A stretch of DNA of 33,119 nt from Candidatus Kryptoniota bacterium (GCA_024641705.1 JAHECO010000040.1:1-33119), one strand, 5' to 3'; numbered from the stretch's first letter, positions 25,000 through 33,119 are shown. The notes: a model not told the origin generated them from the sequence alone. Program-made: numbers and translations.

Positions 25000-25602
25000 A
25001 TGGGTAGTACAGCGCTTCTCGACATAATCGGCTCGATGCTCGTCGGAGGATTGCTCCTCCTCTCCGCGTTGCGAATGAACGACCAGGCTACGCAGAATAC
25101 TTACCACATGCAGGAAAACCTGACCGTCCAGCAGAATATGACGTCCATAATCGAAAGCATACAATGGGATTTTCGAAAGATCGGCTATTGCAAGGATCCG
25201 AAGCAAATAAAAGACCCTAAGTATTTCATCCTATATGGTGATTCGAATCAGATTGTGTTCCGGGCGGATATCTACAACGACGGTACGATAGATACAGTCA
25301 GATGGTATCTCGGGGGCTATATCGCGGGGCCGAACCCGCGAATACGAGACTTGTGCAGGCAAGTAAACTCGGAGCCGGTGCTTCACGCGAATCTTGGCGT
25401 GACGCAGTTCTCCTTGAAATACTTCGACGTTTGCGATAGTCTCATGCCTACAGTCATAGCGCCGCAAGCGAGCATTCCTCAGCTTGTCGAATTGACGGTC
25501 AAAGTCGAGCCGACCGCTTCGTACAACAGGGCTTACACTGAGAACTTCGCCTACTGGCGACAAACGCGATTGGTGTCGCGAAACATGATATTGCAGAGGT
25601 AG
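25000..25602 (+). CDS. PilW-like minor pseudopilin, cassette B gene 2
   Basis: Two adjacent ATG codons lie at 24997 and 25000. I choose 25000 because AAGGAGG then has a workable distance and the product matches the paralogue's first residues (MGSTALLDIIGSMLVGGLLLL). The 200-residue protein keeps ENLTVQQNMTSIIESIQWDFRKIGYCKDP, GVTQFSLKYFDV, PQLVELTVKVEPTASYN and the terminal YWRQTRLVSRNM. It carries a pair of cysteines near GYCKD and DLCRQ, and one in FDVCD, which might form disulfides outside the cytoplasm. Confidence 0.68.
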   Translation: MGSTALLDIIGSMLVGGLLLLSALRMNDQATQNTYHMQENLTVQQNMTSIIESIQWDFRKIGYCKDPKQIKDPKYFILYGDSNQIVFRADIYNDGTIDTVRWYLGGYIAGPNPRIRDLCRQVNSEPVLHANLGVTQFSLKYFDVCDSLMPTVIAPQASIPQLVELTVKVEPTASYNRAYTENFAYWRQTRLVSRNMILQR

Positions 25603-25612
25603 GAGGTGCATT

Positions 25613-27067
25613 GTGGTTGGTAAAGCATCTTTAATCGTAATACTCGGCTTTAGTATGATCTTCGGGATTGCAAGCCGGTATTGGAATAGAACAAGTACTC
25701 AGGCTATCGAGAATTTCGTGAATTATTATGACTCGACCTCCGCCCACGTCCTGGCAATAAGTGCCATCAACATTCTTGCGGATTCACTCTTCTGGAACCA
25801 GGGCGGCGGGGACATGACCCATCTGGATATAGGGCCTCTCTCTTTTCAGGGCGGTACCGTCCGTATGACGACAAAGCCGGATACGATAGACGGCGAGTTT
25901 GACGTTCTTGCCACGGCAGTTTCTCAATATGCCGGTTTCAGGGGCCACACAATCTACGACACTGTTCAGATACTCATGAAGCCCGGCAGGTTCAATGAGT
26001 GGGCGTATTTCACCGATAAAGATAGCGCGATCTACTGGACGACCGGGGAAACGCTGGACGGACGTTATCACACCAACGGCACATTATACCTTTATGGCGC
26101 CCCCACCTTCACCGACAACGTAAGCACCGGCGTGGGGTTGACTACGAAGCAAAAAGCTCCGGCACTTGTGAGTCCGAATTCGCTGCCGGATGCATATGGC
26201 AACAGGCTAACTGCTCCGGGCTACCAAAATGGTGTGCTCATTCCCATGCCGAACAGTCTTGCAAACTACAACAGCATACCAAACGTGACAATCTTGAAGG
26301 ACTCCTCGCACACAGGGAGCGGTTACGCGTATGATGTTTACATGACCCTTAGCGGAACAGATGTTTCATACTATACGGTTACATCAAGCGTGTCGACGTC
26401 ATGGTCAGGCGCGACATACACGCAGGTAAGCAGAGTCCCCGCTACCGGAACGACAACCGTTCCTATATCCTCGTTCGGCGACGCGGGTGGAAATGGGCTC
26501 GGGAGTGTCGTGGTGATACAGAACGGAGACCTCCACGTCTCCGGACAGATTGACGGAAAACTCACCTTGGTCGCGCAGCAGGGTACCTCGGGGCAGGCCC
26601 GTGTAAGCTCGAGTTCGTACGGCAGTAAAATAGAAGGACAGAGCGTCGACGTCGACATGACTTATGGCAACGGAAGCAGCAATCACAATAATGGCAACGT
26701 CATTATCAACGGAGACGTCACTTACGCTAATATGCCCACGGATTTAAGTGACGACCGGAACCTACTCGGTCTCGTTGCGGATAACAGTATAGCGGTGGGC
26801 AAACTGGCCTCTGCGAACCTAACCATCGATGCTTCGCTGTTTGCCCGGCAGGGAAAATTCTTCAACAGCAGGTATCAATCTGCGGCGTACGGTACCTTGA
26901 CTCTATTCGGCTCTATGGCGCAGAAGACCCGCGGCGCCGTCGGACTGGTGGGTAGCAACGGATTCGTTAAGAACTACAGCTACGACAAGCGCTTTGAGAG
27001 AACAATGACCTCGCCGCCCATGTCGCCGTCGACCGGGAGCTACAACGTAGTATATTGGCGGGAGTAA
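25613..27067 (+). CDS. PilX-like protein with beta-rich C-terminal domain, cassette B gene 3
   Basis: AGGAGG precedes the GTG at 25613. The 484-residue product starts MVGKASLIVILGFSMIFGIASRYWNRTS, here without any glycine at the usual cleavage position. FVNYYDSTSAHVLAISAINILADSLF follows as in A3. It is 73 residues longer than A3; extra sequence is concentrated in the Ser/Thr/Gly-rich middle (about residues 245-365), including a repeat-like YGSKIEGQSVDVDMTYGNGSSNHNNG. Shared blocks are DLHVSGQIDGKLTLVAQ, VIINGDVTYA, LLGLVADNSIAV, SLFARQGKF, LTLFGSMAQKTRGAVG and the end YNVVYWRE. Probable filament-tip or surface component, by inference. Confidence 0.66.
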   Translation: MVGKASLIVILGFSMIFGIASRYWNRTSTQAIENFVNYYDSTSAHVLAISAINILADSLFWNQGGGDMTHLDIGPLSFQGGTVRMTTKPDTIDGEFDVLATAVSQYAGFRGHTIYDTVQILMKPGRFNEWAYFTDKDSAIYWTTGETLDGRYHTNGTLYLYGAPTFTDNVSTGVGLTTKQKAPALVSPNSLPDAYGNRLTAPGYQNGVLIPMPNSLANYNSIPNVTILKDSSHTGSGYAYDVYMTLSGTDVSYYTVTSSVSTSWSGATYTQVSRVPATGTTTVPISSFGDAGGNGLGSVVVIQNGDLHVSGQIDGKLTLVAQQGTSGQARVSSSSYGSKIEGQSVDVDMTYGNGSSNHNNGNVIINGDVTYANMPTDLSDDRNLLGLVADNSIAVGKLASANLTIDASLFARQGKFFNSRYQSAAYGTLTLFGSMAQKTRGAVGLVGSNGFVKNYSYDKRFERTMTSPPMSPSTGSYNVVYWRE

Positions 27068-27101
27068 TCGTCGCTCCTCTTTTGGACTGAAACCGGTACT
27101 G

Positions 27102-27128
27102 GCGAGGACAACGGCCGACGTCTCGCCG
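27102..27128. repeat. Hairpin after cassette B
   Basis: GGCGAG and CTCGCC form a stem of at least 6 bp between about 27102 and 27128, some 35 nt past the cassette B stop. It lacks a T-run. It may mark the end of the cassette B transcript; the surrounding 222-bp gap has no gene. Confidence 0.35.
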
Positions 27129-27289
27129 TCGTCGGGCTTCACTTCGCGGATTCCTTCGGATTGGCCGTTGCTCATCCGCCCAAGCTCAAAACCGGCTGCC
27201 TACCGAGTGATTTTCTTCTCACATCTCCCTTTGCTCTTCTGCCCCCTTTCGCTATTTTCCTTTAGAGGAGAAACAGAGTCAGCACAAAA

Positions 27290-30200
27290 ATGCGTCGAAC
27301 GTCTTTGAAGGGAATGGCCCGACCGGAAGGCGGAAACCGTCTGCTGCTTGCGGCGTTTCCCATCCTCCTCATTCTCTTCTGCGGTGTCGCCGGGGCGCAA
27401 ATCTATGACTTCAAGACTTACTCCGTACGAGAAGGGCTCCTCTCGAACGCAGTCACCTCCCTTTGCCAGGATTCATACGGCTATCTGTGGGTCGGGACCG
27501 GCGACGGGGTAAGCTTATACGACGGCGAGGTCTTCAGAAACTACACCGTGGCAGACGGGCTTGCTTCCAGCCTGGTGAATTGCATCATCGAGGACCTGGA
27601 CAACAAGGGCGTCATCTGGATGGGAACGAACGGCGGAGGTGTGAGCCGGTTCAAGGCCGGGAAGTTCCGGACTTTCAAGATCGGCAACTCCGACTGGTCC
27701 GAAAGGGTGAATTCGCTGGCCGAAGACAGCTCCGGCACTTTGTACTGCGCCACCGACGACGGCGTCTACCGACTAAAGGATGGAATCTGCAAACCGCTTT
27801 CGAGCGAGGTCATGCACGGCACGTTCAATCAGGTCGTGCGGAGCGGCGATAGTTTGTTCATCGTGGATGGCAAGGGGGCTCTTCTTCAAGTTAATCTCGT
27901 CAACGGGCGCACTCGATCACTTGTGAAGGATCTGCCGGCGTCGCTCAGGGTGAGTAGAATATCGGTCGACTCAAAGAAGGAACTATGGCTCGTGTCAGAC
28001 GATGGAACAATGATGAACCTGACCGGGAGAGTATTGGCCCGCCGTGCAATTGGATCCGTCCCGAAATTCATTACGGACGACGGGGCCGGCGATATCTGGA
28101 TCGGCACCTCGATCGGGCTCTACAAGCTGGACATGAATTCATTTCCCTCGTCTCCGCTTGCGCTTCTGACTACGGCAAACGGACTGGAGCAGGACGACAT
28201 CACAGCCGGGCTTGTCGACAGGGAAGGAGATCTCTGGATCGGTACGGCGGGCAAGGGATTGGCGAAACTCGCAGACAAGAATTCGTTCGCGTTTCCGGTT
28301 GAGTACGGCCGTATAAGTGAGAACAATTCCCAGGCATCTTCGGACAAGTATGGACACATTTGGGTAGCCGGAAAAGCCGGCCTGACGGAAATCTGGAACG
28401 TGGGCGTGGGCGTACTTAGAAGGCATTTTCATCTGTACAGGGAAATGAACGTTGCGGCATCGTGCTTTTCCGCACAGGTATCGTCGGGGAACCGGTTATG
28501 GCTTGCGTCGGAAGATGGAGTGATACACTGCTTTTCTATACATAGTGAAGGAAACGAGGCTGAGAGACTGCGGGATGTGAGTTCATTTTCGGTGAACAGA
28601 ATGCTGCCCGGTAAGAACTTGCTTTGCCTGTATGTGGACGGCGAAGGGCGGGGATGGTGCAGCGTCGATCTCTCCGGCGTCCTCGAGTTCAACACCTCGA
28701 AAGGGTTGGAAGGTGCGAGGGTCTACACCACGAACGACGGTCTGCCGGACAACTCCGTTCGGGCGATATACAGCGACAGGGAGGGAAACGTCTGGTTCGG
28801 CGGATACATCGGTGGGCTGTCTGAACTCAGGGATGGCAAGATGACCCGGTTCACGCGCAGGGACGGCCTGCCCGACAACTCGATCCGCGCGATAGTGCAG
28901 GATGATTCGGGCAACATGTGGATAGGCACGAGGTATGGAGGCATCGCAATAATGGCGGGAAATCGATTCACCACGCTCTCCGTCAATGAAGGCCTGGTCA
29001 GTAACGGCATTTGGGCGATGTGCTTCAGCAGGGAACACGGGATCTTCTTCGGTACGCAGCGGGGGTTGCAGGAACTGCAGCGCAGCGACTGGCACTCTCT
29101 TGGCTGGCGCGCGTTCGGCGATGCCAACCCGTCTTACGCCTGCGGTACAGCCGTTTCATCAAGCGGCGGTCGGGGAACCGAACTCCTCTGGGCGAGCAAT
29201 GCCACGGGGATATTCCTCAGCAACTTATCCCGGGCGCCTCGTTCACGAGTGGCCCCCCTCGTATACATTACCGGACTTTTTGTCAACGGCAAGAAACTTG
29301 ACCTTGATTCCGCTGTCGCGAGAGCCGGACCGGAACTTCAGTCTTCGGAAAACACTCTGACGTTTGAATTCGCGGGAGTCAGTATGAGGGACGAAGGGAG
29401 TTTAAGGTACCACTATATCCTTCACGGTGCCGATGCCGACTGGCACCTCCTGCGGCGACGCCTGCCTATTACCTATGCCACGCTTCACCCGGGCAAATAT
29501 GTCTTCGAAGTGAGAGCCGTGAACTCCGCGGGGCTCGAGAGCAAGGATGTGGCGACGCTGCCGGTTGTCATCGTCTCGCCCTATTGGCGACGATGGTGGT
29601 TCGTGACTTCTGCGGCGATAATCATCCTTTCCGTCATTTATTTCTTGATCAGAGTGAAAGTCAGAAGGCTCCTCGAAATTGAGAGGGTGCGGGCGAGGAT
29701 TGCCACCGACCTCCACGACGATATAGGATCCGGGCTTACGAGGATCGCTATCCTGGCCGATGTCGCACTTCGCCAGACCGAGGCCAATGATGTCGCCGCC
29801 CGGACGGGGTCCCTCCATCGTGCGCAGGGAAGCGGGGAGAGCTTCTCCGCGCACAGCCTTGTGCAGAAAATAGGAACGAACGCGAGAGAGCTTGTCGATT
29901 CAATGAGCGATGTCGTCTGGTCCATCGATCCGAAGAATGTGACAGTTGGTGACCTCGTAACGCGTTTCCGTTCGTTTGCCTACGAGATGTGCGAAGCGAA
30001 GGGAGTCAATCTGCAATTTGAAACCGATCCTGAACTGGAGACTTTGCGCCTCGACCCCGGAATCATGAGAGCACTTCTGATCATCACGAAAGAGGCGTTG
30101 AATAATTCGGTCAAGCATTCGGATTGCGGGAACGTGAGGATCGGTATAAAGTCGAAGGCAAAGGAGATTCACCTCCTGGTGTCCGACGACGGCCGCGGTT

Positions 30201-30340
30201 TCCAGGCAGGGGGACATCCGACGGGCCACGGGCTCGAAAACATGCGAAAACGTGCCGAGAAACTCGGAGGAGAGTTCAGACTTAGGACCTCCCCGGGTGC
30301 CGGTACCATCATTGAGATAACGGTGCCTTTTTCCACGTAA
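27290..30340 (+). CDS. Double beta-propeller / Y_Y_Y sensor histidine kinase
   Basis: This 1016-residue kinase has a signal peptide or first membrane anchor (LLLAAFPILLILFCGVAGAQ). Then come about a dozen Reg_prop propeller blades (YGYLWVGTGDGVSLYDG, VIWMGTNGGGVSRF, GDLWIGTAGKGLAKL, GNVWFGGYIGGLSEL, GNMWIGTRYGGIAI), a Y_Y_Y domain (about 689-757) and a transmembrane helix (about 770-790). The HisKA_3 domain has the phospho-acceptor H809 in ATDLHDDIGSGLTRI; the HATPase domain shows EALNNSVKHS, SDDGRGF and GHGLENMRKRAEKLGG. It is built like the sensor half of Bacteroidota hybrid two-component systems but has no receiver or AraC part. Its ligand, perhaps a glycan fragment, is unknown. The start is uncertain: GAGGAG lies 19 nt upstream. 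Confidence 0.93.
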   Translation: MRRTSLKGMARPEGGNRLLLAAFPILLILFCGVAGAQIYDFKTYSVREGLLSNAVTSLCQDSYGYLWVGTGDGVSLYDGEVFRNYTVADGLASSLVNCIIEDLDNKGVIWMGTNGGGVSRFKAGKFRTFKIGNSDWSERVNSLAEDSSGTLYCATDDGVYRLKDGICKPLSSEVMHGTFNQVVRSGDSLFIVDGKGALLQVNLVNGRTRSLVKDLPASLRVSRISVDSKKELWLVSDDGTMMNLTGRVLARRAIGSVPKFITDDGAGDIWIGTSIGLYKLDMNSFPSSPLALLTTANGLEQDDITAGLVDREGDLWIGTAGKGLAKLADKNSFAFPVEYGRISENNSQASSDKYGHIWVAGKAGLTEIWNVGVGVLRRHFHLYREMNVAASCFSAQVSSGNRLWLASEDGVIHCFSIHSEGNEAERLRDVSSFSVNRMLPGKNLLCLYVDGEGRGWCSVDLSGVLEFNTSKGLEGARVYTTNDGLPDNSVRAIYSDREGNVWFGGYIGGLSELRDGKMTRFTRRDGLPDNSIRAIVQDDSGNMWIGTRYGGIAIMAGNRFTTLSVNEGLVSNGIWAMCFSREHGIFFGTQRGLQELQRSDWHSLGWRAFGDANPSYACGTAVSSSGGRGTELLWASNATGIFLSNLSRAPRSRVAPLVYITGLFVNGKKLDLDSAVARAGPELQSSENTLTFEFAGVSMRDEGSLRYHYILHGADADWHLLRRRLPITYATLHPGKYVFEVRAVNSAGLESKDVATLPVVIVSPYWRRWWFVTSAAIIILSVIYFLIRVKVRRLLEIERVRARIATDLHDDIGSGLTRIAILADVALRQTEANDVAARTGSLHRAQGSGESFSAHSLVQKIGTNARELVDSMSDVVWSIDPKNVTVGDLVTRFRSFAYEMCEAKGVNLQFETDPELETLRLDPGIMRALLIITKEALNNSVKHSDCGNVRIGIKSKAKEIHLLVSDDGRGFQAGGHPTGHGLENMRKRAEKLGGEFRLRTSPGAGTIIEITVPFST

Positions 30341-30358
30341 CTGTACATTTGTTCAGTT
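30339..30358. promoter_or_regulatory. 20-bp dyad, copy 1, upstream of the response regulator gene
   Basis: AACTGTACATTTGTTCAGTT is a dyad of AACTGnAC and GTnCAGTT half-sites around 4 nt. It overlaps the kinase stop codon and lies 11 nt before the response regulator gene. The same sequence with one change recurs at 31114. A regulator-binding site is the likely meaning; which protein binds is inferred. Confidence 0.65.
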
Positions 30359-30369
30359 GCTCTTTTTGA

Positions 30370-31080
30370 ATGGGACATTTAGGATTGAGATTGGACGACA
30401 AGAAAGACAAGAAGATATCTGAAATGACCTCTTTGCCTTCGGACGAAAACATCATCCGGGTAACCATAGTCGAGGATGACGACGAGATTAGAAACGGGCT
30501 GTGCTGGCTGCTGAACCATTCGGACGGCTTTGCCTGCATGGGTACGTGCAGGAATTGTGCGGAGATCATGAAGGGCATCGAAGAAAACACACCGGACGTG
30601 ATTTTGATGGACATAGGTCTCCCGGGCAAATCCGGCATCGAGTGTGTCCAGACAATCAAGGAGCACTACCCGAGAGTGGAAATCCTCATGGTGACGGTGT
30701 ACAGCGATGAGGAGAAAGTCTTCCAGTCTATCAGAAACGGCGCGGTTGGCTATATTCTAAAGAATACATCCTCGGAGAAACTCCTCGATGCCATCAGAGA
30801 GGCTTACAGAGGCGGAGCGCCCATGTCTCCGGAAATCGCAAGGAAGGTCATCAGGTACTTTCACGGGAGTGACGGAGGCGAGTTGACTGCACCCCTGTCT
30901 GAAAGGGAAGTTGAAGTACTCCAATGTCTCGTCGACGGCCACTCCTACAAGTCGATCGCGGACAAACTCTATATCAGCGTCCACACCGTCAGGTTTCACC
31001 TTCACAACATCTATGAGAAACTCCACGTCAGGTCACGGGCCGAGCTCGTGGCAAAGACCGTGAAGAACAAGCTCGTCTAG
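30370..31080 (+). CDS. NarL/FixJ-type response regulator
   Basis: The 236-residue protein (or 218 from an alternative ATG at 30424, neither with a strong ribosome-binding site) has a receiver domain and a LuxR-type helix-turn-helix. The receiver shows VTIVEDDDEIRNGL (acidic pocket), the phosphorylated Asp in VILMDIGLPGKSG (D81 by the longer numbering), the VTVYSDEEKV switch region and YILKNTS with the conserved lysine. The output domain has LSEREVEVLQCLVDGHSYKSIADKLYISVHTVRFHLHNIYEKL. It starts 30 bp after the kinase gene, so the two form a two-component pair with the HisKA_3 kinase. It probably controls transcription at the two flanking dyads. Confidence 0.94.
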   Translation: MGHLGLRLDDKKDKKISEMTSLPSDENIIRVTIVEDDDEIRNGLCWLLNHSDGFACMGTCRNCAEIMKGIEENTPDVILMDIGLPGKSGIECVQTIKEHYPRVEILMVTVYSDEEKVFQSIRNGAVGYILKNTSSEKLLDAIREAYRGGAPMSPEIARKVIRYFHGSDGGELTAPLSEREVEVLQCLVDGHSYKSIADKLYISVHTVRFHLHNIYEKLHVRSRAELVAKTVKNKLV

Positions 31081-31090
31081 TTCCACCTCT

Positions 31091-31102
31091 TGATCTAGAT
31101 CA
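31091..31102. repeat. Perfect 12-bp palindrome after the response regulator gene
   Basis: TGATCTAGATCA is self-complementary and begins 10 nt after the stop codon. The 9-mer TTGATCTAG at 31090-31098 recurs in direct orientation at 31351-31359, just before the ribosome-binding site of the next gene. Confidence 0.6.
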
Positions 31103-31113
31103 CGTTTCCCGCA

Positions 31114-31133
31114 AACTGTACATTCGTTCAGTT
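31114..31133. promoter_or_regulatory. 20-bp dyad, copy 2, upstream of the T9SS substrate gene
   Basis: AACTGTACATTCGTTCAGTT differs from copy 1 at one position in the 4-nt centre; the match continues two bases further (GC) in both copies. It lies about 240 nt before the ATG of the secreted protein gene, in the position of an upstream activator or operator site. Confidence 0.65.
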
Positions 31134-31375
31134 GCAACAGGTTCTCATTATCCCAATTTTCCTCGTGGGAGATGAGGAACGTACTAACTCGGAAATCCTG
31201 GACAATTATTGCCGGGAAAATACCGGCCCCCCAGTCCGGGATCCATCGATTCGACGTACCGGTAATCCGGCTCCCGGAGTTGCACATGTACAACCTGCAA
31301 GAGAGCAGCGGCAAATGACTTACCCTGTGATTTCGACATACAATTACAAATTGATCTAGGAGGACTAAACGAGTC

Positions 31376-33119
31376 ATGAAACGCTTCGTATCCACGACGT
31401 GTGCCGTCTTCGTTGCAATTATCTCCCTGGCTGTTGTGCGGGCAGGATACTCACAGAATCTCCAGGACATCCTTTCACCGAGGGTTGCTTACTACGGCTG
31501 TAATTTCAGCACGGCGACGACCGATACCGGTGCCCCTTATAGAGCAATGCAGCTGAGCACTCACTTTCTCTACCAGGCCATAACCGCAGATACCACGACG
31601 AAGCAAGTCTACTTCTTTTCCTATGCAAACGCCGGAAGCGACAGCGTAGATAATCTCATAGCGGGAGGTTGGACCCCATCGCCCGACACAGGGACAATCT
31701 TCGGCACTGAGTATTATGTGGTCGGCACGGTCACGGGCAATTCAGGAGGTTACACGCTGACAGTCGGGTTGAAGGATGCCCGGTCTAAAGCCGATATCGC
31801 CACAGGATCCGCGACTTTCACGACATCCGATACGCTCGATATAAAAAGCGCAGCCGCGCAGGCTGCTGCCGGGATACTTCCGCTTATAACGAAAATCAGA
31901 ACTTACGAGGCTCAGGAACGGAGTGCAAATCCCGATCTTTCCATCGATCCTCAGGTGAACATCACACTGCCGGGACTAAAGGCGGCAGCCGACCAGAGCA
32001 TTAATGTGGCTATCCAGACCGTCGACTATGACGGGTACCCCCTCAAGAACAAAAAGGTGAAGCTGCACTCCTCCAGAGGATCGTTCGCGGCGTCAGAGGT
32101 CCAGACGGATGGGAGCGGCAAGGCCACCGTCGGATTTAATCCGGGCAGCGGCAACGGAATAGCCGTCATCTCGGCATCGATGGACAGCACTATAACCGTA
32201 TCCGGGCTCGTCACGAACGCCGATAAGGAGGCGTTCATGCTCGTCGGCAACGTGTCTCTCTCCGATTCCTCCCAATATTACACCACGCGGCTCTACCAGC
32301 TCGACTTTACGATGACGGTAAAGGTCGCAGGGTACAGCGACCAGAGCAACGTCGATCCGACAACCGTGACGTGGGTGCAGTCAAACTGGGCGGACGTATA
32401 TTCGGCTTACGGAAGTATACCCGGATATGGATTCGCCAGCACCCTCGCAAACAATTTCGAATTCACCGCCGATACGGGTGCCGTATGGGGGAGGATGTTT
32501 AAAACGAAGTCCGATCATAATGTCGGTATCCATGACGGCGATCCTTGTTTCGATTGGGACCTCTTCGAAGTCCAGACTTACAACGGCATAGTAGACACTA
32601 ATGAGCTCCACCAGAACGCGCCCGGGCATTTAAGCTACAACGGTTCCGGGTCTCCCGGCGATATTTACGAGGCCTATTACGAGATTCCTTTCATCTATCA
32701 GGGCAATGATGATTCATGGGGGCTCCCGGGAGGAATTGAGGATCAGAACGGGAACTGCCAGCGTGATGACGCGACATCGCTTCTGTATGATGTCGACCAG
32801 ACCTACAGTTTCTATGAGGATTTTCACGACACGGATCCCGGCGCTTCCTTCATGAAGAGCGGCGACAACTACACCATCAGTTTCACCAAGGTGGAGGTCA
32901 CCGAGGACACGGCTACCAGCCTTACCGGGTACACCTACCAGGTGATCGTCACAAATTACAACGCCACGTTGAAGCCGATTCAGCCGCTGACGGCCGTCGA
33001 TACATCCAGGGCCAGCACACTCCCGCACACTTTCGAATTGGGCCAGAACTACCCGAACCCTTTTAATCCTTCAACCACAATCAGGTACAGTCTGCCGAGA
33101 ACCTCCCGCGTCACGCTGA
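31376..33119 (+). CDS. Secreted type IX (Por) secretion substrate with Ig-like domain, truncated by window end
   Basis: CTAGGAGGACT precedes the ATG, and the frame is open to the end of the window (581 complete codons, no stop). A signal peptide (MKRFVSTTCAVFVAIISLAVVRAGYSQ) is followed by a Thr-rich N-terminal region. A bacterial Ig-like (Big_1/invasin-type) domain spans about residues 195-290 (YDGYPLKNKKVKLHSSRGSF, TDGSGKATVGF). A beta-rich middle (about 300-530) contains several Asp-rich turns (DGDPCFDWDL, DQNGNCQRDD) that could bind calcium. From about residue 549 a type A T9SS sorting domain begins: ELGQNYPNPFNPSTTIRYSL. It should cross the outer membrane through T9SS and be anchored or released. 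No catalytic motif is seen. Confidence 0.9.
   Translation, partial: MKRFVSTTCAVFVAIISLAVVRAGYSQNLQDILSPRVAYYGCNFSTATTDTGAPYRAMQLSTHFLYQAITADTTTKQVYFFSYANAGSDSVDNLIAGGWTPSPDTGTIFGTEYYVVGTVTGNSGGYTLTVGLKDARSKADIATGSATFTTSDTLDIKSAAAQAAAGILPLITKIRTYEAQERSANPDLSIDPQVNITLPGLKAAADQSINVAIQTVDYDGYPLKNKKVKLHSSRGSFAASEVQTDGSGKATVGFNPGSGNGIAVISASMDSTITVSGLVTNADKEAFMLVGNVSLSDSSQYYTTRLYQLDFTMTVKVAGYSDQSNVDPTTVTWVQSNWADVYSAYGSIPGYGFASTLANNFEFTADTGAVWGRMFKTKSDHNVGIHDGDPCFDWDLFEVQTYNGIVDTNELHQNAPGHLSYNGSGSPGDIYEAYYEIPFIYQGNDDSWGLPGGIEDQNGNCQRDDATSLLYDVDQTYSFYEDFHDTDPGASFMKSGDNYTISFTKVEVTEDTATSLTGYTYQVIVTNYNATLKPIQPLTAVDTSRASTLPHTFELGQNYPNPFNPSTTIRYSLPRTSRVTL

Larger units (their letters stand above)
21730..27067 (+). 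repeat. Tandem duplication of a three-gene pilin-like cassette
   Basis: Copy A (21730-24093) and copy B (24448-27067) have the same gene order, strand and tight spacing (9-12 bp inside each copy). Each gene matches its counterpart at the N-terminus, in internal blocks and at the C-terminus: for example MGTGQ, LTPAN, DDFDDYNG and YWYF in gene 1; ENLTVQQN or TNLTVQQN and DFRKxGYC in gene 2; SRYWxRTS and the terminal WRE in gene 3. Divergence in the variable parts shows the duplication is old and not an assembly repeat. Confidence 0.93.

Noticed and set aside
1-33119. tRNA, rRNA, CRISPR arrays, insertion sequences and phage genes
   Set aside because: I looked through the intergenic regions and translated frames and found no transposase, integrase, cas gene, regular spaced repeats or recognisable tRNA cloverleaf.

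Overview
The window looks like chromosomal DNA of an uncultured, heterotrophic bacterium of the Bacteroidota/Chlorobiota (FCB) group, most like the Ignavibacteria. This is inferred from family content. The last gene encodes a secreted protein ending in a type IX secretion (T9SS) sorting domain with the NYPNPFNPSTTI signature. There is also a large double-propeller sensor kinase of the kind common in this group, plus TonB-dependent uptake and many exported proteins. Base composition is moderate (about half G+C by eye). Several intergenic regions carry sigma70-like promoters with 17-nt spacers.

Region 1 (1-4032, + strand) is a nickel module: the 3' end of hypD, then hypE, nikR, and a TonB-dependent receptor. 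HypD and HypE build the Fe(CN)2CO part of the [NiFe]-hydrogenase active site, NikR senses nickel, and the receptor is placed to import a nickel or cobalt complex. The receptor reading frame is cut by an in-frame TAG 43 codons before its natural C-terminus.

Region 2 (4116-8344, - strand) holds a surface lipoprotein and a multidomain GH20 beta-N-acetylhexosaminidase. Region 3 (8430-21418) is a loose set of mostly single-gene units: a possible transglutaminase-fold protein, a secreted coiled-coil protein of unknown function, two DoxX-type membrane proteins, an FrnE/DsbA-like oxidoreductase, an acetate-transporter-family protein with a clear terminator, a prolyl oligopeptidase, a YbaK-type aminoacyl-tRNA deacylase, an SDR protein that has lost its catalytic Tyr and Lys, a PhzF-family enzyme, a GH3 beta-glucosidase and a lipocalin. 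Much of this suggests scavenging of glycans, peptides and acetate.

Region 4 (21730-27067) is the most unusual part. Two tandem paralogous copies of a three-gene cassette encode proteins that look like minor pilins in the order PilV-like, PilW-like, PilX-like. They have short N-termini without a normal prepilin cleavage site and without Glu5. No pilus assembly genes are present here.

Region 5 (27290-33119) is a split two-component system: a beta-propeller/Y_Y_Y histidine kinase followed by a NarL-type response regulator. It is followed by the T9SS substrate, truncated by the window end. A 20-bp dyad occurs twice, once just before the response regulator gene and once just after it, upstream of the T9SS gene. 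It is a candidate operator linking the regulator to its target.
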